Source of the DNA: Lachnospiraceae bacterium | GTDB taxonomy: Bacteria > Bacillota > Clostridia > Lachnospirales > Lachnospiraceae | Reading direction: 5' to 3' | Length of the DNA: 64,000 bases | Assembly: GCA_029071325.1 (NCBI GenBank) | Contig: JAIEAP010000044.1 | Span: 1-64,000 of the forward strand | In this document: piece by piece, positions 58,127 to 64,000 of the stretch | How positions within the stretch are numbered: position 1 is the first letter of the stretch | Layout: each line of letters opens with the position of its first letter | Notes under the pieces: model-generated | The model's database searches: none | The model's input: the letters and a program-made list of their open reading frames with translations, nothing else | Told to the model about the DNA's origin: nothing | Translations under genes and position numbers: made by a program

Positions 58127-59050
58127 ATGTATCATTTTATTGTGAACATTACCTCCGGCAGCGGTAAATCCAGAAAGGTATGGCAGGAATTACAGGATTA
58201 TCTGACGGAGCATAAAATCCGCTATCAGGCGCATTTTACAGAGTATGAGGGGCACGGGGCAAAGCTTGCCCGACACATCTGCAGCATGGAAAAGGAACAT
58301 ATTTATCTCATTGTTGTGGGTGGGGACGGTTCCCTCAACGAAGTGATAAACGGAATGCATGATTTTCACAAAATACGGTTTGGATATATTCCCACAGGCT
58401 CCGGAAATGATTTCGCCAGAGGCATGGGGCTTAAGGGAACACCCACAGAGCATCTGGAACGGATTCTTAAGGCGGGTAGAGTCACAACGCCGGTGGATCT
58501 TGGTATGGTTCGGTGGGGAGACGGTAAGGAGAAGCTGTTTGCCATCAGTTCCGGTGTGGGCATTGATGCGGAAGTGTGCAGACAAGCGCTTCATTCCAGA
58601 TTGAAGAAAGTTCTGAACCGCATAGGACTGGGCTCGTTGACTTATGTGTGCCTTACGGTCAAATCCCTGTTCACGATGGCGACTGCCAGCGTGGAAGTGA
58701 AGTTTGATGATGAGGAGTGGCGCAGGATCGATAAGATGATTTTCGTGGCAGGCATGAATCAGTATTGCGAGGGAGGCGGCGTACCTATGGCGCCGAAAGC
58801 CAATGCCATGGACGGAAGACTCAGTGTCTGCTGTGTATGGGGAATCCCCAGATGGAAGGCATTTTTTCTGTTACCAGTGCTGGTGCTGGGCAGGCATGAG
58901 AAGCTTAAGGGCTTTGAGATTGTGGCCTGCCAGCGTTTTGCGGTGCGGATAGACCAGGAGATGGTGCTTCATGCGGACGGAGAATACTGCGGCGATATAC
59001 ATGAGGCGGAATTTATCTGTCTTCCGGAAAAATTGCATATTTTGTTATAA
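58127..59050 (+). CDS. Diacylglycerol/lipid kinase family protein
   Basis: A 307-residue kinase of the DagK/YegS/BmrU group, which phosphorylates diacylglycerol or a related lipid at the membrane face. The nucleotide motif is VVGGDGSLNEVING (about residue 64), then PTGSGNDFARGMGL, and the C-terminal domain has HADGEYCG. It starts 1 base after malQ and probably shares its transcript. No enzyme for the product is nearby. The exact lipid cannot be told from sequence. Confidence 0.88.
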   Translation: MYHFIVNITSGSGKSRKVWQELQDYLTEHKIRYQAHFTEYEGHGAKLARHICSMEKEHIYLIVVGGDGSLNEVINGMHDFHKIRFGYIPTGSGNDFARGMGLKGTPTEHLERILKAGRVTTPVDLGMVRWGDGKEKLFAISSGVGIDAEVCRQALHSRLKKVLNRIGLGSLTYVCLTVKSLFTMATASVEVKFDDEEWRRIDKMIFVAGMNQYCEGGGVPMAPKANAMDGRLSVCCVWGIPRWKAFFLLPVLVLGRHEKLKGFEIVACQRFAVRIDQEMVLHADGEYCGDIHEAEFICLPEKLHILL

Positions 59051-59056
59051 GAGGTG

Positions 59057-59098
59057 AATCCTCCTGCATATACATATAACAGTATAGGCAGGAGGATT
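59057..59098 (+). promoter_or_regulatory. Hairpin hiding the spoIVA ribosome binding site
   Basis: AATCCTCCTGC at 59057-59067 pairs perfectly, 11 bases, with GCAGGAGGATT at 59088-59098. The 3' arm contains AGGAGG at 59090-59095, 7 bases before the spoIVA ATG. The loop holds CATATACATAT, similar to a SigE -10 box. Read-through RNA from upstream would have its ribosome binding site closed, whereas RNA starting at a promoter in the loop would lack the 5' arm. Confidence 0.65.
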
Positions 59099-59102
59099 TA
59101 TT

Positions 59103-60590
59103 ATGGAAAATTTGCATACAGGTACATATGATATGTATAAGGACATCAGCGCCCGCACCAACGGAGAAATCTACATAGGAATTATCGGGGCCGTGCGCAC
59201 CGGAAAATCATCCTTTATCAAGCGTTTCATGGAATTGATGGTGCTGCCCTTTATGGAGGATGACAACAGCCGGCAGCGTGCGGTGGATGAAATGCCTCAG
59301 GCGGCGCAGGGTAAAACCATCATGACGACAGAACCCAAATTTATTCCCAAAGATGCAGCTGTCATAAAGCTGGGGGACGATACTAAAGTCAGAGTGCGGT
59401 TGATTGACTGTGTGGGTTATATGGTGGATGGAGCGACCGGACATCTGGAAAACGGCGTGGAGCGCATGGTGAAGACGCCCTGGTTCGACTATGAGATCCC
59501 CTTCACCAAGGCGGCGGAGATCGGAACCAGGAAGGTAATTAAGGATCATGCAACAATTGGTATTGTGGTGACGGCAGATGGCAGTTTTACGGATATTCCA
59601 AGAGAAAACTATGTGGCAGGTGAAGAAGAGACAGTAAAAGAGCTGAGGGAAATAGGCAAACCATTTGTGATGCTCTTAAATTCCATGAAGCCCTACAGTG
59701 ACGAGACAACCCGACTTGCCGAAGAACTGCGGCAGAAATATGGTGTCAGTGTGTTCCCAGTGAACTGCGAACAACTGCGGAAAGAAGATGTAAATAATAT
59801 TTTAAAAGGGATTTTATTTGAATTCCCCATTGTACGACTGAATTTCTATGTGCCCAAATGGATTGAAATGCTGGCGCCGGATAACCACATTAAGGAAAAT
59901 GTAGTGATGAACGCCAGACATATCCTGCAGAATGTGACCTATACCAAGGATCTGACAGATTATGTGTTTGAGCCCGAAGAAGATTACATATCTCACATCA
60001 CGCTGCAGCAGATGTCCTTGGAGACGGGGACGGCGGATATCCGGTTTGACATTGATGAGAAATACTATTATGAAAATATGAGTGAGCTGACGGGAACTGA
60101 AATTACAGGAGAATATCAGCTGATCTCCATGATACAGGAACTGTCTGCCAAGCACAAGGAATATGAGAAGGTTGCGGATGCCATGCATGCGGTGGAGATG
60201 AAGGGATACGGCGTTGTAAGTCCCAAACTCTCCGATATCCAGATGGACGCCCCGGTTCTTATCAAACATGGCAATAAGTTTGGAGTGAAGATTAAGGCTG
60301 TGGCGCCCTCCATTCACATGATACGGGCCAGCATTGAGACGGAGATCGCGCCTATCGTAGGCAGTGAGGAGCAGGCCAACGATCTGATCGCATATATCAA
60401 AGAGAGCCAGAATACGGCTGAAGGTGTGTGGAATACCAATATATTCGGCAAATCTATCGGTGAATTGATGGAGGATGGTATCCGCAGCAAGATCACCATG
60501 ATGGATGATGAGAGCCAGATGAAGCTGCAGGATACCATGCAGAAGATTGTAAATGACAGCAACGGCGGATTGGTGTGTATCATAATTTAA
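59103..60590 (+). CDS. spoIVA: Stage IV sporulation protein A
   Basis: ATPase that polymerises on the forespore surface and forms the base of the spore coat, under SigE control in the mother cell. The 495-residue length and the start DMYKDISARTNGEIYIG are typical. Walker A is GAVRTGKS at residues 29-36; the switch regions are TIMTTEPKF and LIDCVGYM. The C-terminus ends in the conserved GGLVCIII. Its 3' end overlaps the convergent AraC gene by 11 bases. The start lies inside a hairpin (see 59057-59098). Confidence 0.97.
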   Translation: MENLHTGTYDMYKDISARTNGEIYIGIIGAVRTGKSSFIKRFMELMVLPFMEDDNSRQRAVDEMPQAAQGKTIMTTEPKFIPKDAAVIKLGDDTKVRVRLIDCVGYMVDGATGHLENGVERMVKTPWFDYEIPFTKAAEIGTRKVIKDHATIGIVVTADGSFTDIPRENYVAGEEETVKELREIGKPFVMLLNSMKPYSDETTRLAEELRQKYGVSVFPVNCEQLRKEDVNNILKGILFEFPIVRLNFYVPKWIEMLAPDNHIKENVVMNARHILQNVTYTKDLTDYVFEPEEDYISHITLQQMSLETGTADIRFDIDEKYYYENMSELTGTEITGEYQLISMIQELSAKHKEYEKVADAMHAVEMKGYGVVSPKLSDIQMDAPVLIKHGNKFGVKIKAVAPSIHMIRASIETEIAPIVGSEEQANDLIAYIKESQNTAEGVWNTNIFGKSIGELMEDGIRSKITMMDDESQMKLQDTMQKIVNDSNGGLVCIII

Positions 60591-61410
60591 AGCTCTGCCG
60601 GTAAGAACGGGGTGACGTGCCCATATGCTGATGGAAGGTTTTGGAAAAATGCAGGCTGTTATCGAATCCTACCGAGTTTGCCACTGCCGTGACAGACAGT
60701 GTGGAGTGCTCCAGGAGATAACATGCCTGTTTTAACCGAAACTGGGTCAGGTAGCTCTTGGGAGACTGGTTCAGTATGACCTCAAAAGAACGGTACAGGT
60801 GGCTGCGGCTTACCCCCACATAGTTGGCGATATCTTCCACAGAAACAGGGTAGGAGTAATTGGCAGAAATATAAGAGATTCCCTTTTGTACATAGCTGCT
60901 GACCGTATTTAAGGTTCCGCGGTCTTCGGCGTGCTTCATGAACAGCGCCAGAGTCTGGTAGAGCCGTCCGGTCATTTCTACCGAATTGGTGAAATCATTG
61001 CCGCTTGCCTCATAGATGCCAAGCAGCCCCCTGCGGATGGAATCTGACAAGTCTGTCTGATGGATGACGGGGCGGACTGGGGTGAAGTCGGTCGCTTTGA
61101 GGATAATGGCGGCATCGCTGCCGTTAAAGCCCACCCATGCATATTCCCAGGGATGTTCCGCGTCCGCATAATAAGTGACCTCTGTCTGCGGGTACACTAA
61201 AAAGGTGGCGCCGGCGGACAGATGGTAGGTTTCCGTTCCGACCTTATAGTAACCGCTGCCGGACAGAACATGGTGGATCAGATAATGATCCCGGATTCCA
61301 GGCCCCCACTGGTAACGGGGTTCGCATTTCTGGAAACCTACGTTGTATACGCATAGGGAGACAAGCTCCTTGTTGTTGGATTTATAGGAATTTTTGTATT
61401 GGTGTTCCAT
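60580..61410 (-). CDS. AraC family transcriptional regulator
   Basis: A 276-residue regulator. Residues 20-150 form the cupin-like sugar-binding arm and jelly roll (HYLIHHVLSGSGYYKV, LSAGATFLVYPQTEVTYY). Residues 175-276 hold the two helix-turn-helix motifs (VEDIANYVGVSRSHLYRSF and VTAVANSVGFDNSLHFSKTF) with the family end GTSPRSYRQ. This is the glycoside-responsive MsmR-like arrangement. It reads toward spoIVA and is divergent from galE, with a palindrome in its own promoter. The controlled genes may lie elsewhere. Confidence 0.93.
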   Translation of the reverse strand: MEHQYKNSYKSNNKELVSLCVYNVGFQKCEPRYQWGPGIRDHYLIHHVLSGSGYYKVGTETYHLSAGATFLVYPQTEVTYYADAEHPWEYAWVGFNGSDAAIILKATDFTPVRPVIHQTDLSDSIRRGLLGIYEASGNDFTNSVEMTGRLYQTLALFMKHAEDRGTLNTVSSYVQKGISYISANYSYPVSVEDIANYVGVSRSHLYRSFEVILNQSPKSYLTQFRLKQACYLLEHSTLSVTAVANSVGFDNSLHFSKTFHQHMGTSPRSYRQSFKL

Positions 61411-61446
61411 AGGAAATTCTCCTTTTCGTAAAACTGAATCTTATTA

Positions 61447-61475
61447 ATTATAGACTTACTTGTACAAGGTTGCAA
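61447..61475 (-). promoter_or_regulatory. Promoter and palindrome of the AraC gene
   Basis: On the minus strand TTGCAA (61475-61470) and TATAAT (61452-61447) have a 17-base spacer. The spacer holds the perfect 10-base palindrome CTTGTACAAG at 61459-61468, a good site for autorepression. Confidence 0.7.
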
Positions 61476-61608
61476 CAAAAATACATATATCCTCTACATT
61501 TTCTGCTTTTCATGACAGATAAAATGAGATACAATCAAGGCATGAAAAAGAGCGCAGACGTCTTGATGGAGAAGACTATCTGCCAATATCAGGAAAAGGA
61601 GAAATGAG

Positions 61609-62622
61609 ATGGCGATTTTGGTGACAGGCGGAGCGGGGTATATTGGAAGCCATACCTGCGTGGAGCTTTTGAATGCAGGCTATGATGTGGTGGTGCTGGA
61701 CAATCTGTCTAATTCCAGTGAGAAGTCATTGGAGCGCGTGAGGGCGCTGACCGGGAAAGAGGTTACTTTTTACAAAGGGGATATTCTTGACCGCGGTATT
61801 CTGGATCGGATCATGGAGCAGGAAAGGATCGACAGCTGTATTCATTTTGCAGGGCTTAAGGCAGTGGGCGAATCAGTGGAGAAGCCCTGGGAGTATTATA
61901 ATAACAATATTGCAGGCACGCTGACGCTGGTGGATGCGATGCGTGCCCACGGCTGTAAGAATATTATTTTCTCTTCATCCGCTACGGTGTATGGGGATCC
62001 GGCACAGATTCCCATCACGGAGGAATGTCCGAAGGGTCAGTGTACCAATCCTTACGGCTGGACCAAATCCATGCTGGAGCAGATATTGACGGATATCCAG
62101 AAGGCGGACCAGGAGTGGAATGTGATCCTGTTGCGCTATTTTAACCCCATTGGCGCCCACAGCAGCGGAACCATGGGCGAGAATCCCAATGGTATCCCCA
62201 ACAACCTGATGCCTTACATTACCCAGGTGGCAGTGGGCAAGCGCCAGCAGTTAGGTGTATTCGGCAACGATTACAATACACCGGACGGAACCGGGGTCAG
62301 GGATTACATCCATGTGGTGGATCTCGCCCTGGGACATGTGAAGGCATTGAAGAAGATTGAAGAAAAAGCAGGGCTGTGCATTTATAATCTGGGAACGGGT
62401 CATGGATACAGCGTGCTTGACATCGTGAAGAATTTTGAGGAGGCAAACGGCGTTGAGATTCCCTACGAGATCAAGCCGCGCCGTGCCGGTGATATTGCAG
62501 TGTCATACTGTGATCCTGCCAAGGCTGAACGGGAGCTGGGGTGGAAGGCGCAGTACGGGATCAAAGAAATGTGTGCCGATTCCTGGAGATGGCAGAAGAA
62601 TAATCCGAATGGGTATGAATGA
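61609..62622 (+). CDS. galE: UDP-glucose 4-epimerase
   Basis: Interconverts UDP-glucose and UDP-galactose with bound NAD; 337 residues. The Rossmann loop is [10 protein letters not shown], the active site is [10 protein letters not shown] with [12 protein letters not shown] (Tyr-x-x-x-Lys), and [13 protein letters not shown] is the usual substrate-loop region. Start follows AAAAGGAGAAATGAG. A terminator follows that also ends the opposing lipoprotein gene. No other galactose genes are beside it. Confidence 0.97.
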   Translation: MAILVTGGAGYIGSHTCVELLNAGYDVVVLDNLSNSSEKSLERVRALTGKEVTFYKGDILDRGILDRIMEQERIDSCIHFAGLKAVGESVEKPWEYYNNNIAGTLTLVDAMRAHGCKNIIFSSSATVYGDPAQIPITEECPKGQCTNPYGWTKSMLEQILTDIQKADQEWNVILLRYFNPIGAHSSGTMGENPNGIPNNLMPYITQVAVGKRQQLGVFGNDYNTPDGTGVRDYIHVVDLALGHVKALKKIEEKAGLCIYNLGTGHGYSVLDIVKNFEEANGVEIPYEIKPRRAGDIAVSYCDPAKAERELGWKAQYGIKEMCADSWRWQKNNPNGYE

Positions 62623-62670
62623 ATGTTCTGAACGCTGGTTTTATCCAAAAAATTTGAAATAATGCAAGAT

Positions 62671-62710
62671 AATCAGGGTCAATCACCGTGTGTGGTTTGG
62701 CCCTGATTTG
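62671..62710. terminator. Bidirectional terminator after galE
   Basis: AATCAGGGTCAA pairs with TTGGCCCTGATT (one G-T) around a loop of about 14 bases. It overlaps the last codons of the opposing DUF3089 gene. The T-run is weak on both sides. Confidence 0.6.
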
Positions 62711-63701
62711 TGATATAGGCATCCATTCGTGTCTGGACATTTTTCTGTAGATTGCGATAAAAGAACTGATAGTCATACAGATGATAAATACCATCTTCAA
62801 ATATATCAAGTCCGGCAGGATATTCCTCAGGCGTTACATCTGTTACCTTTAATGTGCCTCGGACCTCATCAATGTATGCTCCCGTAAGATTGTTGATTTC
62901 TTTTATAATATTGCCGTCATAATCGGTAAAGCAGGCACCGAGATTAAGGCTTTTGTCTGCAATCGCCCCGTCTGTCTTCCAGTTAAGAGGATTGATTGCA
63001 AGGGTTTTGGTTCCATTCGGAACAGGAAGCGAATTATCAATAAATTCTGCCTCACTGTTGAAGGATATGATCACTCCAGTATCGCTTTCGCCTTCGGCAA
63101 ATTTCAACTGAGGATACTCATGGATTTCTTCTTCTGTAATACTCCAACCGATTGCGTAGCAGGCTATTAGCTGATTTTGTATGTTCTCATCTGTGAAGCA
63201 TTCCTTCATAAGCCTGATACACATATCTGCGCCCTGTGAAAATCCTACAAGAATAATCGGTCTGCCGTCGTTACATGTTTCATAATAATACTCAAAAGCA
63301 TTCTTAACATCATCAAAAGCAAGTTCAAGATACTGCTCACGGTCCCTGGTTTCCATGGTGTAAACATTCAACCCGACCTGCCGGTAATACGGTGCAAAGA
63401 AACGGCTGTCATGGTCATAGATTCCTTTTTCCATATTAGTTGCACCGAGGAAGTCTGCTTTGGCGTCCTCATCGGTAAGCTCCATATTGTATGAGTCATC
63501 TGAGCCAAAATATACAGTCGGACACACAAAGAAAACATCAGCTATCGTGTCTGTGGTATCCGTTTCAAAATATGACCAGTTTGAGTGATCAGAATAGTCG
63601 GTTGCATTTGTCTGATCGAAGCAGCCTGAAAGGCTGATGGAAACTGTCAATACAATAAAAGCAAAGGGAACTATCCATATTCTTTTCATTTTTACGACCA
63701 T
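62679..63701 (-). CDS. DUF3089-type alpha/beta-hydrolase lipoprotein
   Basis: A 340-residue lipoprotein with hydrophobic signal segment IWIVPFAFIVLTVSISL and lipobox LSGC. The mature part reads like DUF3089 hydrolases: ADVFFVCPTVYFGSDD, RFFAPYYRQVGLNVY and the nucleophile elbow VGFSQGADM with Ser. A later DYDGNI and a C-terminal HLYDYQFFYRNL complete the fold. An ATG at 63689 is an alternative start. It lies 20 bases after the GHKL kinase on the same strand and may be in its operon. Substrate unknown; surface esterase likely. Confidence 0.8.
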   Translation of the reverse strand: MVVKMKRIWIVPFAFIVLTVSISLSGCFDQTNATDYSDHSNWSYFETDTTDTIADVFFVCPTVYFGSDDSYNMELTDEDAKADFLGATNMEKGIYDHDSRFFAPYYRQVGLNVYTMETRDREQYLELAFDDVKNAFEYYYETCNDGRPIILVGFSQGADMCIRLMKECFTDENIQNQLIACYAIGWSITEEEIHEYPQLKFAEGESDTGVIISFNSEAEFIDNSLPVPNGTKTLAINPLNWKTDGAIADKSLNLGACFTDYDGNIIKEINNLTGAYIDEVRGTLKVTDVTPEEYPAGLDIFEDGIYHLYDYQFFYRNLQKNVQTRMDAYITNQGQTTHGD

Positions 63702-63721
63702 ACCTTTCTGCTTCGCTACCC

Positions 63722-64000
63722 TTATATTTTCAGCGTCACATCTACAAAAAACTCTGAGCCGCTGTTGGAAGCCTGTGCTGAACCGCCGTATTTTTCGGCG
63801 GCGGTAGTGATGGAAATAAGCCCGGTTCCTTTCCCGCCATGCTTTGTGGAACGATAGCCGTCCTTCCCTTTCCGTACCTTGCCATCAAAGCTGTTGGTGG
63901 AAACGATGTACAGCCTGTTGCTATGTCGGATCTCCGTGGTCAGACAGAAATAGCGATCGTCCTCTGGTATGGTAAGGCATCCGTCGATGGCGTTCTCCAT
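63722..64000 (-). CDS. Sensor kinase, GHKL ATPase domain (partial)
   Basis: Only the last 92 residues are inside the window; the gene continues past base 64000. The segment begins with the N-box MENAIDGCL, then the G-box region GKGTGLISITTAAEKYGG and ends SEFFVDVTLKI. This is the AgrC-like GHKL ATP-binding domain of quorum or peptide sensing kinases. An upstream response regulator would lie outside the window. The DUF3089 lipoprotein follows it closely. Confidence 0.85.
   Translation of the reverse strand: MENAIDGCLTIPEDDRYFCLTTEIRHSNRLYIVSTNSFDGKVRKGKDGYRSTKHGGKGTGLISITTAAEKYGGSAQASNSGSEFFVDVTLKI

Overview
The window looks like a chromosomal segment of a spore-forming Gram-positive anaerobe of the Lachnospiraceae type (Clostridium cluster XIVa). 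Evidence for this: the forespore sigma factor gene sigG and the spore-coat ATPase gene spoIVA, the Firmicute-type era-yqzL-recO order, a one-subunit glycyl-tRNA synthetase, pyruvate phosphate dikinase, transketolase split into two genes, many lipobox lipoproteins and strong AGGAGG ribosome binding sites. The species cannot be named from the sequence alone. No rRNA, tRNA, CRISPR array, intact insertion sequence or prophage was recognised. || Layout. 1-4.8 kb: housekeeping genes (era, yqzL, recO, a small lipoprotein, glyS) interrupted by a 0.6 kb imperfect palindrome. 5.0-32.3 kb: a single-strand catabolic locus of about 27 kb. It has two promoter-led parts. The first is PfkB sugar kinase, SGNH esterase and ROK repressor. 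The second is MDR polyol dehydrogenase, UgpC/MsmK-type ABC ATPase, two permeases, nucleoside-hydrolase-like enzyme, PHP phosphoesterase, glycerophosphodiesterase, two surface lipoproteins (one of 2396 residues, a beta-helix with three 1.3 kb tandem modules), solute-binding protein, TIM-barrel isomerase, glycerol-1-phosphate dehydrogenase (AraM type), MgtC-like membrane protein, HAD-IIA phosphatase (AraL type), FGGY kinase and the two transketolase halves. I infer import and breakdown of a phosphodiester-linked polyol or sugar that ends in the pentose phosphate pathway. The substrate itself is unknown. || 32.3-39.8 kb: palindromic repeat elements, ppdK, an AT-rich MATE-like membrane protein, a Cu/Zn superoxide dismutase-like gene, and a BlaI/BlaR1-type repressor-sensor pair with two clear operators. 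39.8-43.1 kb: a small island bounded by 77 bp direct repeats. It carries a degraded transporter remnant, a large winged-helix plus PD-(D/E)XK nuclease without a methyltransferase, and a DinB-like gene. 43.2-44.8 kb: ECF sigma and putative anti-sigma pair. 44.8-50.4 kb: sigG, a coiled-coil protein, a dapF-like gene lacking one catalytic cysteine, argS, a HAD hydrolase and an SH3 lipoprotein. || 50.5-58.1 kb: a CLC channel, another palindromic element, and a maltodextrin operon (binding protein, two permeases, LacI regulator, malQ) with a cre/LacI-like operator but no ATPase gene; the MsmK-like ATPase at 9.5 kb could serve it. 58.1-64 kb: lipid kinase, spoIVA with its ribosome binding site inside a perfect hairpin, an AraC regulator, galE, a DUF3089 lipoprotein and the end of a GHKL sensor kinase. 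|| The most unusual signals are the nuclease island, the giant modular beta-helix lipoprotein inside a transport operon, three different families of intergenic palindromic elements, and the hairpin over the spoIVA start.
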